Origin: an uncultured Paracoccaceae bacterium
GTDB taxonomy: Bacteria > Pseudomonadota > Alphaproteobacteria > Rhodobacterales > Rhodobacteraceae
Length of the DNA: 64,000 bases
Assembly: GCA_947493335.1 (NCBI GenBank)
Contig: CANLQO010000005.1
Location: 1-64,000 of the forward strand
Direction: 5' to 3'
In this document: one piece after another, positions 29,024 through 37,261 of the stretch
Numbering within the stretch: position 1 is the first letter of the stretch
Layout of the letters: each line of letters begins with the position of its first letter
Position numbers and translations under genes: made by a program
The notes under the pieces: generated by a model
What the model was told of the DNA's origin: nothing
Databases searched by the model: none
What the model saw: only the letters and a program-made list of their open reading frames with translations

Positions 29024-29091
29024 TCACAGGCTCGCAAATCTGTGTCATAAGGACAAATTAGATATTCGTGGATCAAGGGTACGTGTCGCTA

Positions 29092-29946
29092 ATGGATAAA
29101 ACGCCGTTCAGAATGCCGCCGCTGGAATGGATCCGCGCCTTCGAAGCTGCCGCGCGCTGTGGCAGTTTCACAGCGGCGGCGGCAGATACCGGGCTCACGC
29201 AATCCGCGATCAGCCAGAGGATTGCCCATCTCGAAAAAAGCATTGGCACCAAATTGTTCTACAGGCGGGCCCGGTCGATTGGGCTGACCGTGGAAGGCGA
29301 GATTTGGCTGCCCCATGTGCGTGCGGCGCTGAGCACCCTGCAGGACAGCACCGAGGCCCTGTTTGGATCAGGCAGCAGGCGCATGACGATTTCTGCCAGC
29401 CAATCAATGATCGACCTATGGCTGATGCCGCGACTGGCGCAGATGCATCAGGTCGTGGGCGGGCAAATTTCGGTTCAGACACTGGTTTTGGGCGCTTATC
29501 AGGTCGCAGATAATGATGTTGTCCAAATCCGCTACGGAACGGGCGACTGGCCTCATTCCTACAAGAAACAGCTCTTTGATGAACAGATCGCACCCTTGGC
29601 ATCGCCCGGGCTTGCCCGGCAAGGCGGGCATTGGACCGACTGGCCCCGCATAGCCTGCGCGGGCGCGCGACCGGGCTGGCAAAGCTGGGTTGCGCAGTTT
29701 GGCATCCCATCCACACCAGTCGCCCATCTCAGGTTTGATACCTTTCTGTCGGCCCTTGGTGCGGCACGGTCTGGCCTAGGGGTCATTCTGGGCTCTCTGC
29801 CGCTCTGCGAAAAAGATCTGGCAGAGGGTCGGCTCGTTCAATTGGGGGACGATGTCCTGTCACACCATGAAAGCTACTGGGCCATCGCCGGGGCAGAGGC
29901 TTTCCGCCGGTCCGATTGGACCCGGATCGCCGAGGTCCTGACCTGA
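29092..29946 (+). CDS. LysR-family regulator (GcvA type) beside the phosphonate genes
   Basis: A 284-residue LysR regulator from the ATG at 29092; a GTG at 29068 would add eight residues and cannot be excluded, as neither start has an ideal ribosome site. The helix-turn-helix reads LEWIRAFEAAARCGSFTAAA then TGLTQSAISQRIAHLEKSIG. The effector domain contains MTISASQSMIDLWLMPRLAQ. It is divergent from tmpA across ~95 bases, the usual arrangement for a LysR activator of that operon. The 250 bases that follow hold only the operator at 30168. Confidence 0.9.
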   Translation: MDKTPFRMPPLEWIRAFEAAARCGSFTAAAADTGLTQSAISQRIAHLEKSIGTKLFYRRARSIGLTVEGEIWLPHVRAALSTLQDSTEALFGSGSRRMTISASQSMIDLWLMPRLAQMHQVVGGQISVQTLVLGAYQVADNDVVQIRYGTGDWPHSYKKQLFDEQIAPLASPGLARQGGHWTDWPRIACAGARPGWQSWVAQFGIPSTPVAHLRFDTFLSALGAARSGLGVILGSLPLCEKDLAEGRLVQLGDDVLSHHESYWAIAGAEAFRRSDWTRIAEVLT

Positions 29947-30167
29947 CCAAAGCCACAATCGCTACTCTCCGACGAGACCCAATTGTCCCTCAAGGTTGCG
30001 TATTCGTGTCAACGCAAGCCGCTGACGCCAGAGGTGATAGCGCTACATCGCGTAATCAGGGTTATGTCACATTAACGCTCCAGCCCCCCACATGTGCACG
30101 AGCGCCTGACGTCGGGTCCTTCTGGGTGACCCGTCAAACTGATTGCCCGAGGAATCGAAGTGAACTA

Positions 30168-30184
30168 GTTCTGTAATACGAAAT
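30168..30184. promoter_or_regulatory. IclR-type operator, copy A (autoregulatory)
   Basis: GTTCTGTAATACGAAAT matches 13 of 17 bases of the palindrome GTTCCGTAATCCGGAAC at 31340-31356. It ends just before the ribosome site of the IclR gene at 30197. Confidence 0.5.
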
Positions 30185-30196
30185 AGGAACGCACCG

Positions 30197-30970
30197 ATGG
30201 CAAAACCCTCTGAGAGCTCAATCGTTGCAAAATGTGCGCTGGTGCTGGATGTTCTGGCAGCGTCGCGATCCCCCATGACGTTTTCCCAACTCGTTGAAAA
30301 AACTGGGTTTGTCAAAAGTTCCTGCCACCGCATCCTGTCCGTCCTGATGACCGAGCGCATGGTGACCTTCGACAAGGACACCCGAAGATATGAAACCGGA
30401 GAGCGGCTGAACCAATGGGCCCGGCTGGCGTGGCGCAGGGTTGATCTGCAAGACGTCGCCATCGCCGAAATGCGGAGGCTCAGCGACGATCTTGCAATGA
30501 ATGTCGCACTTTCGGTGTTGGACGGATTGACCCTCCTCTATCTGCGCACTGTCGATCACGAACCGTTGCGCTATGCCTTTGTCATGCGCGATCACGCGCC
30601 GCTGCATTGCACGGCGGCAGGCAAGGTGTTCCTTGCCCATATGACCGAAGCCCGCCGCAACCGGTTTCTGGACGACCTCACGTTCGAAAAATTGACCGAA
30701 AAAACCATTTCCAGCCGGGCTGAGCTGACCAAGGAATTATCAATCGTCTCAAAAAACGGATACGGTCTGTCGCTCGAAGAAGAGTTCACCAACGTGTTTG
30801 GCATCGCCGCTCCAATCTGGAACGAAGACAATTCCGTCGCAGCCTGCCTGTCGCTTTGGAAAAGCGCGACACAAGCAGATGCCAGGGAATCGCTTCTGGC
30901 CTGTGAAGGCGCGCTTCGCGCCGCCTCTGACCGCATCTCAAATGGCCTTGGGTGGCGCGGAAACGCGTGA
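30197..30970 (+). CDS. IclR-family regulator upstream of taurine-type operon 1
   Basis: A 257-residue IclR protein. N-terminal winged helix: SIVAKCALVLDVLAASRSPM, then TFSQLVEKTGFVKSSCHRIL. The effector domain has LHCTAAGKVFLAHM and GYGLSLEEEFTNVFGIAAPI. AGGAAC precedes the ATG. It sits ~430 bases upstream of the first transporter operon in the same direction. Two matching motifs (before its own gene and before the transporter) suggest it controls both. It resembles the IclR at 36433 only at family level. Confidence 0.9.
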   Translation: MAKPSESSIVAKCALVLDVLAASRSPMTFSQLVEKTGFVKSSCHRILSVLMTERMVTFDKDTRRYETGERLNQWARLAWRRVDLQDVAIAEMRRLSDDLAMNVALSVLDGLTLLYLRTVDHEPLRYAFVMRDHAPLHCTAAGKVFLAHMTEARRNRFLDDLTFEKLTEKTISSRAELTKELSIVSKNGYGLSLEEEFTNVFGIAAPIWNEDNSVAACLSLWKSATQADARESLLACEGALRAASDRISNGLGWRGNA

Positions 30971-31387
30971 CGGGTCGGACCCGGCCATCCCATCGTCAAA
31001 AGTGGTCCATGAATGACGTCTTGCGGGGCCATTCTGACAGGGACCGGGCCCCCGTGATGCATCCCACTTGGTTCGGCTCCCGATGCGACGTCGCCCAAGG
31101 ACACCCGATGTTCGCGATTGGACCAAGAGCAGACCCATCGCCGTGCAAAATTATCGGTGAGCGACCGTCTGAGTCTTGCTTTGATGCAGGCCGATATCGG
31201 CCGTTTCAATTACACTTGCGCCTTTTCTTACAGCACAACGCCCGGGCGCGCACAATTGTTGCTCTGCGGGGTGTTATGTGGAAAGAAAGCAATTGACGTC
31301 GAGACCTCATGGCTCGTAGTCTCGTGTTGCGGGATTTTTGTTCCGTAATCCGGAACACAGGGCGGATCAACCGCTCGCATATGATAA
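30971..31387. other. Intergenic leader before transporter operon 1
   Basis: About 417 bases without a convincing gene; short frames here lack ribosome sites and family features. The last 50 bases hold the IclR-type palindrome and a TATGAT (31380-31385) that could be a -10 element. Sequence identity with the second copy begins only at 31388, so this leader is unique to copy 1. Confidence 0.6.
31339..31357. promoter_or_regulatory. IclR-type operator, copy B, before transporter operon 1
   Basis: TGTTCCG-TAATC-CGGAACA: perfect 7-bp arms with a 5-bp spacer. The central part resembles IclR-family operators of the PcaU kind. It is absent from the promoter of the second, otherwise identical, operon. 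Confidence 0.6.
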
Positions 31388-31402
31388 CTGGGAGATTAAT
31401 CA

Positions 31403-32401
31403 ATGAAGAGAACTGCACTGGGGATTGTTGCCGGTTTGGCGACTGCATTATCCACAACTGTTGCCACGGCGGATGGTCATGGCGAGATCACGGTGGCTTA
31501 TTTTCTGGAGTGGCCGATGCCGATGATGGCGGCCAAGGCGTCTGGGGCCTATGACGAGGCGCTTGGCATGAAGGTCAACTGGGTGTCCTTTGAGACCGGG
31601 ACGGCGATGTCGGCGGCGATGGCGTCGGGCGATGTTCAGATCGCGCTGTCGCAGGGTGTGCCGCCCTTCGTTGTGGCCGCATCGGGTGGTCAGGACATTC
31701 AGATCGTTGACGTGGCCGTCAGCTATTCTGACAACGACAACTGCGTCGTGCACGCCGATCTGGAGATCGACAAGATGTCCGCAGGCGAACTGGCCGGCAA
31801 GAAGGTCGCCGTGCCGCTGGGAACAGCTGCGCATTATGGCTTCCTGCGCCAGATGGATCACTTTGGCGTCGACCTGGCCAGCCTGTCCATCGTTGACATG
31901 CCTCCGCCCGAAGGTGCCAACGCACTGGGCCAGAAGGCCGTTGACTTTGCCTGTGGCTACGGCGGTGGTCTGACAAGCATGAAAGAGCACGGCAACGTCC
32001 TGCTGACCGGTTCTGAAAAAGAAGCGCTCGGCATCCTGGTGTTCGACGTGACCTCGGCGCCGGCAGAGTTCATCGCCGAGAACGGTGACGTTGTTGCCAA
32101 GTTCCTGAAGGTGACGGCTGACGCCAACGCCGAATGGGCCGCAAACCCGTCCGACGAGATGCTGGCGGTGATCGCCGAGCAGGCCGGGATGGATCTGGAC
32201 GCCGCCAAAGGCGCGATTGCGACCATGGCGTTCCCATCGATCGAAGAGCAGCTGTCGAGCGCCTGGTTTGGCGGTAACGCAGCCCCCTTCCTGAAAGGTG
32301 TCGCTGACGTCTTCGTCGAAGCCGGTTCCATCGACAGCGCGCTGGACAGCTATGAGGACGCGATCAACACCGGGCCGCTGGAAGCCGCAGGCGCGATGTA
32401 A
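31403..32401 (+). CDS. tauA: Taurine-type ABC substrate-binding protein, copy 1
   Basis: A 332-residue periplasmic binding protein. Signal peptide MKRTALGIVAGLATALSTTV then ATADG, with Ala-x-Ala cleavage. The mature protein follows the TauA/SsuA pattern: TVAYFLEWPMPMMAAKASG, NWVSFETGTAMSAAMASGDV, QIALSQGVPPFVVAASGGQD, VAVSYSDNDNCVV. It closely resembles taurine-binding proteins I recall from Paracoccus and Roseobacter, but ligand choice among taurine, other sulfonates or related amines is not certain. GGGAG precedes the ATG. Protein identical to the one at 48580. Confidence 0.85.
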   Translation: MKRTALGIVAGLATALSTTVATADGHGEITVAYFLEWPMPMMAAKASGAYDEALGMKVNWVSFETGTAMSAAMASGDVQIALSQGVPPFVVAASGGQDIQIVDVAVSYSDNDNCVVHADLEIDKMSAGELAGKKVAVPLGTAAHYGFLRQMDHFGVDLASLSIVDMPPPEGANALGQKAVDFACGYGGGLTSMKEHGNVLLTGSEKEALGILVFDVTSAPAEFIAENGDVVAKFLKVTADANAEWAANPSDEMLAVIAEQAGMDLDAAKGAIATMAFPSIEEQLSSAWFGGNAAPFLKGVADVFVEAGSIDSALDSYEDAINTGPLEAAGAM

Positions 32402-32408
32402 GCCCATC

Positions 32409-32436
32409 AAAGGCGCAGCCCACGGGTTGCGCCTTT
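32409..32436 (+). terminator. Intercistronic hairpin between binding protein and ATPase, copy 1
   Basis: AAAGGCGCA and TGCGCCTTT, nine-base arms around ten bases, followed by TTCCTTTC. Likely attenuates or stabilises mRNA so that the binding protein is made in excess. Present unchanged in copy 2. Confidence 0.6.
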
Positions 32437-32501
32437 TCCTTTCAGACAGCACAGACCTGACGATCAGGCTTTGCGCAAACATTCGATCATGAGGGGTAGC
32501 C

Positions 32502-33308
32502 ATGACTGGTCTTGTACTGACGGACGTGTCCATGCGGTTCGACCTGCCCAATGGAACATTTGTTCAGGCGCTCGAAAACGTCTCCCTGGACATGAAGGCC
32601 GGCGAATTGCTGAGCGTGCTGGGGCCATCGGGATGCGGGAAAACCACCCTTCTCAATATTGTTGCGGGCTTTCTGGCGCAGACCAGCGGCAAGATTGAAC
32701 TGAACGGCCACGAAATCCACGGCCCCGACGCCGAGCGCGGCATGGTGTTCCAGAAGGGCGCCCTGTTCGAGTGGATGTCGGTGCGCGAGAACGTCGGCTT
32801 TGGCCCTTCGATGAAGGGCATGCCGCGGGGCGAAAAGACCGAAAAGGTCGACCATCTTCTCGATATTGTCGGCCTGCAGGACTTCAAGGAAAAGGCCGTC
32901 TACGAATTGTCGGGCGGGATGCAGCAGCGCGTGGCCCTGGCCCGCTGTCTTGCGAATGAACCGGACGTGATCCTGATGGATGAACCGCTGGGCGCGCTGG
33001 ATGCGCTGACCCGCGAAAAGATGCAAAGCCTGGTGCTGAAGCTCTGGAAAGAGACCGGCAAGACGATCATCCTGATCACCCACTCGGTTGAAGAGGCGCT
33101 GTTGCTGGGCGAACGCCTGATCGTGATGGCCCCGCGTCCGGGCCGCATTCACAAGGAATACCGGCTGCCCTTTGCCGAACTTGGCGTGGGCGCGGATTTG
33201 CGCGAGGTCAAGAAACACGCAGAGTTCGGCCCGCGCCGCGAAGAGATCCTGGCGATGATCTGGGATATGGAAGAAGAAATCATGGGACGTACGGAGAACG
33301 CATCATGA
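32502..33308 (+). CDS. tauB: Taurine-type ABC ATP-binding protein, copy 1
   Basis: A 268-residue ATPase: Walker A GPSGCGKTT, Q-loop MVFQKGALFEWMSVRENV, signature LSGGMQQRVALARCLANEPD, Walker B VILMDEPLGALD, switch His in IILITHSVEEALLLGERLIV. This is the SsuB/TauB subgroup. It overlaps the permease start by four bases. The C-terminal ~40 residues after the core are a family-typical tail. Protein identical to copy 2 at 49679. Confidence 0.92.
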   Translation: MTGLVLTDVSMRFDLPNGTFVQALENVSLDMKAGELLSVLGPSGCGKTTLLNIVAGFLAQTSGKIELNGHEIHGPDAERGMVFQKGALFEWMSVRENVGFGPSMKGMPRGEKTEKVDHLLDIVGLQDFKEKAVYELSGGMQQRVALARCLANEPDVILMDEPLGALDALTREKMQSLVLKLWKETGKTIILITHSVEEALLLGERLIVMAPRPGRIHKEYRLPFAELGVGADLREVKKHAEFGPRREEILAMIWDMEEEIMGRTENAS

Positions 33309-34579
33309 CCGGCCTATTCGTACTGTTTATCTATGTCGGCATCTTTGTCGGCTCGTTCTTTGTGGTCACAAAGGTGGTCCAGAAGGCCACGCCGCAGGAT
33401 TACACCTCGCTCAAGACCGTCACCTTTGGGGATGAAAGCGCGGTGCGGCCCAACCGGTTCGCCGGGGTGCTCTCGATCCTGACGCTGTTTGTCATCTGGG
33501 GGATGTTCACCGGCTCGTCGCTGCTGCCAAGGTTCCTGCATGCGCCCGCGCCTTTTGTCGGCACCACCGAATTTACCTATACCGCCGAAGCAGATGGCAG
33601 TCAGGATGACGGCACCGTCACCGTGGTGGTCTACCCGCGCGAGGTCGAAACCGACGCGCCAGAGGTCGACCCCGGCGACGGCTTTGCCAAGAACGACAGC
33701 GCCGCGATCGCGCAGTGGCGGACCGGCCTGATCCGCGTCGACAGCAATGACGAGATCGGCCGCGGCGACGGCGCGACAGTGGTCGCCATCAACGGCACGC
33801 CGATTGCGCCGGGGGAAACCGTGCAGGTCGACAACGGCGCCGTGACCCTGTCGGACAAGGGCACGCCCAACTTTGCGCCCTACCGCGGATGGCAGATGGA
33901 ACCGCTGTATCTGCCGCCCCCCGAAGAGGTCTGGAAGCGGACGATGAACGTGATCAGTGACGGCTTCCGGAACTTCACGCTCTGGCAGCACCTGGGCTAC
34001 TCGCTGTTCCGCGTGATCGCAGGCTTCCTGCTGGGCGCGCTTGTGGGGATCCCGCTTGGCTATGCCATGGGCCTGAGCAACTGGTTCCGCGGCTGGTTCG
34101 ACCCGATCGTCGAATTTATGCGCCCGGTGCCGCCGCTGGCCCTGATCCCGCTGGTCATCATCTGGTTCGGCATTGGTGAGGTCGGCAAGATCATCCTGCT
34201 CTTTCTGGCCGCGCTCTGGATCATGGCCATCGCGGCCCGCTCGGGGGTCTCGGGGGTCAATATTTCCAAGGTGCACGCGGCCTACTCGCTGGGCGCCAGC
34301 AAGTGGCAGATCATGCGCCATGTGATCGTGCCCAACTCCCTGCCCGAGATCTTCACCGGTGCGCGGGTGGCCATGGGCGTGTGCTGGGGCACCGTTGTCG
34401 CCGCAGAGCTCGTCGCCGCCGAACAGGGCGCCGGAATGATGATCATGGTCGCCTCGCGCTTCCAGAACACCGACATCGTCATCCTCGGCATCATCCTCAT
34501 CGGCATCATCGGCTTCGGCATCGACATGCTCATGCGACAAGCCGAAAAATGGCTCGTACCTTGGAAAGGTAAGGCGTAG
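33305..34579 (+). CDS. tauC: Taurine-type ABC permease with large periplasmic insert, copy 1
   Basis: A 424-residue permease, much longer than the ~275 residues usual for TauC/SsuC. Residues ~3-23 and ~52-72 are two membrane spans. Residues ~80-205 form an acidic, soluble stretch (for example ADGSQDDGTVTVVVYPREVE) with a strand-rich look, probably periplasmic. The standard permease domain follows from ~215, with EAA loop AYSLGASKWQIMRHVIVPNS. It ends LVPWKGKA with stop TAG, whereas copy 2 has the same residues with different last codons and TGA. Confidence 0.88.
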   Translation: MTGLFVLFIYVGIFVGSFFVVTKVVQKATPQDYTSLKTVTFGDESAVRPNRFAGVLSILTLFVIWGMFTGSSLLPRFLHAPAPFVGTTEFTYTAEADGSQDDGTVTVVVYPREVETDAPEVDPGDGFAKNDSAAIAQWRTGLIRVDSNDEIGRGDGATVVAINGTPIAPGETVQVDNGAVTLSDKGTPNFAPYRGWQMEPLYLPPPEEVWKRTMNVISDGFRNFTLWQHLGYSLFRVIAGFLLGALVGIPLGYAMGLSNWFRGWFDPIVEFMRPVPPLALIPLVIIWFGIGEVGKIILLFLAALWIMAIAARSGVSGVNISKVHAAYSLGASKWQIMRHVIVPNSLPEIFTGARVAMGVCWGTVVAAELVAAEQGAGMMIMVASRFQNTDIVILGIILIGIIGFGIDMLMRQAEKWLVPWKGKA

Positions 34580-34602
34580 AGCTAGAGGCCTGCCAAAAAA
34601 AG

Positions 34603-34631
34603 AAAACGCCGGGATTTTGTCCCGGCGTTTT
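34603..34631. terminator. Rho-independent terminator after transporter operon 1
   Basis: AAAACGCCGGGA-N5-TCCCGGCGTTTT: 12-bp arms with A and T runs on both sides, so it can work in both directions for this operon and the convergent dhaL. Confidence 0.85.
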
Positions 34632-34659
34632 GCGTTACAAAGGTGCGCAGGATTTGTGA

Positions 34660-35268
34660 CTACGGCGTCTCAAAACAATCGATCATGCGCGCGATGGCCA
34701 TCATGCCGGGATCGTCCAATCCAATGGATTTCTCAGCATAGACGCGCGCGCGCCCGATCTTGTTGGGCTGATCGCGAAAGGAATCAAGGGTTTGTTCTGC
34801 GGCCGTTTTCGCGGCGGGCAGCATCTCTGCCGGGGTCTGCAATCCACTTAATGCACTGATCAAACTGTCCATCATGTCCAGCATGGTCTTGTCGCCAAGA
34901 CTGGCACCGCCACGCGCGACCATGGCGTCCTGAGCAGCCTGAAGCATGCCCGGAAGTTCCGACCATGCGACGTTGGACTGGTCTTTGACCTGCTTTCCCG
35001 CAGCCATCAAAGCCGTCGCCAGCAGCGTTCCAAAACTGGACCCGGATACCGCCGTCACGGATTTCGCCATCGCAAACAAGGCTCGCCCCAGATCATCAGG
35101 CAAATCGTCCTTGATGCCTTGAAGATTTCTGAAACCGTTAACAAGCGTCACACCCAGATCACCATCGCCCAATTGGCCATCCAGGCGGTTCATTTCATCG
35201 CCAATCGGGTCAATTTTCTCGGCAATCTTTTCAATCGCCAGCTTCAGAGTGTTCTTCGAAATGCCCAT
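34660..35268 (-). CDS. dhaL: DhaL-type kinase subunit (ATP-binding)
   Basis: A 202-residue all-helical Dak2-type protein, started at the ATG at 35268, which has GGAAGG eight bases upstream; a GTG at 35274 overlapping the dhaK stop is possible. The metal/nucleotide motif reads LDGQLGDGDLG, with Leu where dihydroxyacetone kinases usually have His. Other conserved parts are SGSSFGTLLATALMAAGKQV and ASLGDKTMLDMMDSL. It should hold ATP or ADP and phosphorylate the ketose bound by the DhaK subunit. No DhaM-type phosphotransferase gene is nearby, so direct use of ATP is likely. Confidence 0.9.
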   Translation of the reverse strand: MGISKNTLKLAIEKIAEKIDPIGDEMNRLDGQLGDGDLGVTLVNGFRNLQGIKDDLPDDLGRALFAMAKSVTAVSGSSFGTLLATALMAAGKQVKDQSNVAWSELPGMLQAAQDAMVARGGASLGDKTMLDMMDSLISALSGLQTPAEMLPAAKTAAEQTLDSFRDQPNKIGRARVYAEKSIGLDDPGMMAIARMIDCFETP

Positions 35269-35270
35269 CT

Positions 35271-36266
35271 TCACACCTTCCAGAACGGGCAGTTGGCCGG
35301 AGCGGTCAACAGCGTTTCCAGTTCCTCGTCGAGGTGCAGGACAGAGATCGAGGCACCCGCCATTTCCATTGAAGTCGCGTAGTTGCCGACCAGATGCATC
35401 GCGATCACGGCACCCGCAGATTCAAGCCGGGCCTTTGCTTGGCGAAATACCAGATACAATTCTTCGATCGGCGTGGCACCCAATCCGTTGATCAAGACCG
35501 CGATGCGACCGCCAGCCTCGACCGGCTTGTCTGCCAGCAGCATGTCGATCATTTCGTCGGTGATCTCATCAACTGGCCGCAGTTTTCCACGACGCACGCC
35601 GGGCTCTCCGTGGATGCCCATACCAATTTCCATTTCGTCGTCCGCGATTTCAAATGTCGGCTTGCCCGCTTGCGGAACGGTGCAGGACGAAAGGGCGACG
35701 CCAACTGACCGCACGTTATCCGCCGCACGCTGCGTGACAGCCACGACGTCATCCAGCGTCTTGCCCTGTGCGGCTGCGGCGCCCGCAATCTTGGTGACAA
35801 AAACAAAGCCAGCGACGCCGCGCCGCTTCTCGGCCTCGTCCGGACCCGCTGCGGCGACATCATCCGCCACGATGACCTTGCGGGCCTCAATATCATCCAT
35901 TTCGGCCATTTCGCAGGCCATATCAAAGTTCATCCGGTCGCCGCCATAATTGCCCACGACACACAGCACCCCCCTGCCCTGATCGGCAAACTGAATGGAT
36001 TCCAGCATTGGGTTCATGTCTGGCGACGCAAAAACATCGCCCACCGCGCAGGCATCCAGCAACCCGTCACCGACGTATCCCGCAAAAACCGGAATGTGAC
36101 CAAAACCGCCGCCAGACACCACACCGACCTTTTCAGGCACAGGTGCGGGACGGTGCAGCATCCGACCCGTCGCACCCCCAATCCGATAGGTTTCAGGGTG
36201 AGCGGCCTGCATACCGGCCAGCACCTCATCCACGTAGTTTTCCGGTGTGTTGATCAGTTTTTTCAT
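35271..36266 (-). CDS. dhaK: DhaK-type hydroxyketone kinase, substrate-binding subunit
   Basis: A 331-residue Dak1-type protein started at the ATG at 36266, nine bases after GGAAGG; the ATG at 36275 directly abuts that site and is unlikely. The substrate His in GMGIHGEPGVRRGKLRP, which bonds covalently to the ketone in DhaK, is kept, as is the Asp in VVGNYGGDRMNFDMA. The first substrate loop is SGGGFGHIPVFAGYVGDG, whereas dihydroxyacetone kinases have GGGSGHEP. The pocket thus differs, and a C4 ketose such as erythrulose or another hydroxyketone is a fair alternative to dihydroxyacetone. Divergent from its probable IclR regulator. Confidence 0.9.
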   Translation of the reverse strand: MKKLINTPENYVDEVLAGMQAAHPETYRIGGATGRMLHRPAPVPEKVGVVSGGGFGHIPVFAGYVGDGLLDACAVGDVFASPDMNPMLESIQFADQGRGVLCVVGNYGGDRMNFDMACEMAEMDDIEARKVIVADDVAAAGPDEAEKRRGVAGFVFVTKIAGAAAAQGKTLDDVVAVTQRAADNVRSVGVALSSCTVPQAGKPTFEIADDEMEIGMGIHGEPGVRRGKLRPVDEITDEMIDMLLADKPVEAGGRIAVLINGLGATPIEELYLVFRQAKARLESAGAVIAMHLVGNYATSMEMAGASISVLHLDEELETLLTAPANCPFWKV

Positions 36267-36304
36267 CGTTTGCATCCTTCCAATTGACCGTGGGGTCGCG
36301 AGTC

Positions 36305-36315
36305 TTGCATTGCAA
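36305..36315. promoter_or_regulatory. TTGCATTGCAA site before dhaK
   Basis: An 11-bp palindrome with TTGCA/TGCAA arms in the dhaK-IclR intergenic region. A near copy, TTGCATTACAA, lies at 37262-37272 before the amine oxidase gene. Confidence 0.35.
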
Positions 36316-36432
36316 AAGCGTAGTTTTATAAAGTGGGATAAGCTCGTGCCGCTTGGCTGTCAACATTGCGGTTGCGGCGCAGTAAGATAGTCTGCGACAT
36401 GGCGCAGGTGAATGATCGGAGGGGTCACAGAA

Positions 36433-37203
36433 ATGTCGCGAGAGATCCAAAGCTCGATCATCCAGAAAAGCGTAGAGGTGATCAACCTTCTGGCGCGGCA
36501 CAAAGGGCGTCTGACACAGACCGATATCGTGCATGCGACCGGGTTCAACAAAAGCTCCACCCATCGCATTCTATCGATCCTAATCGGCCAGGACCTCGTC
36601 GAATTTGACGAACGCGACCGGACCTATTCGACCGGGCCTTTGCTGATCAGCTGGGCAAGGGCCGCTTGGGGAAAGATGGATCTGGGTCTCGTCGACGATC
36701 AGGACCTGCGTGATCTGGCCACCGAGACGGGCATGAACGTTGCACTTGCGGTGCGGATCGAACACACCGTGACCTTCATTCGGACCAACATTCCACACCC
36801 CTACCGTCTCGCCGTTAAGGCCGGCGGCCAATCAGAGCTGCACAACACAGCCGTGGGTAAGGTGTTCTTGGCTCATATGAGCGACGATGAAAGAGACGCT
36901 TATTTCAAAGTCGCGGAACTCGAGAAGTTCACAGAAACCACACTCACCAACAGGAAAGACATCGAAGCCGGGCTCGCCAAGATCAGGGACACAGGATTTG
37001 CCGTGTCAGATCGCGAAGAATTCTATCAGGTCGTTGGTATCGCCGCTCCGATCTTCGATCACGACGGGCGCATTCTTGCAGCCATCAGCCTTTGGATTCC
37101 ATTGCGTGTCGCCTCCCTTAATGACTTGCTGTCCTGTGCGCCTGCGCTGCTGAAAAAGACAAAGCAGATATCGGCCCGCTTTGGTCAGCTTGTTGGCGGA
37201 TAG
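36433..37203 (+). CDS. IclR-family regulator of the dhaKL / amine-oxidase region
   Basis: A 256-residue IclR protein from the ATG at 36433, with GGAGGGG about eight bases upstream; an earlier in-frame start at 36412 is less likely. Helix-turn-helix: SVEVINLLARHKGRLTQTDI then VHATGFNKSSTHRILSIL. The effector domain has HNTAVGKVFLAHMSDDERDA and GFAVSDREEFYQVVGIAAPI. It is divergent from dhaK and lies 74 bases ahead of the amine oxidase operon, so it may control both sides. Confidence 0.9.
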   Translation: MSREIQSSIIQKSVEVINLLARHKGRLTQTDIVHATGFNKSSTHRILSILIGQDLVEFDERDRTYSTGPLLISWARAAWGKMDLGLVDDQDLRDLATETGMNVALAVRIEHTVTFIRTNIPHPYRLAVKAGGQSELHNTAVGKVFLAHMSDDERDAYFKVAELEKFTETTLTNRKDIEAGLAKIRDTGFAVSDREEFYQVVGIAAPIFDHDGRILAAISLWIPLRVASLNDLLSCAPALLKKTKQISARFGQLVGG

Positions 37204-37261
37204 ATCCGCAATCAGGGTCAAGCGGAAGAAGTCAGAAGTTGTGTATTGTGAAACGATGATT

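Larger units (their letters stand above)
31388..34560 (+). repeat. 3173-bp direct repeat, copy 1 (whole transporter operon)
   Basis: This appears identical to 48565-51737 at a constant offset of 17177. The three proteins match exactly, as do overlapping reading frames on both strands. Identity starts at CTGGGAGATTAATCA just before the first ATG. It ends 19 bases before the last stop, where single differences (T/A at 34561, G/A in the Lys codon, TAG versus TGA) appear. Confidence 0.95.

Noticed and set aside
31448-32551. 367-codon minus-strand frame opposite tauA (also at 48625-49728)
   Set aside because: Antisense of a signal-peptide-bearing binding protein gene. Its exact repetition only reflects the DNA duplication.
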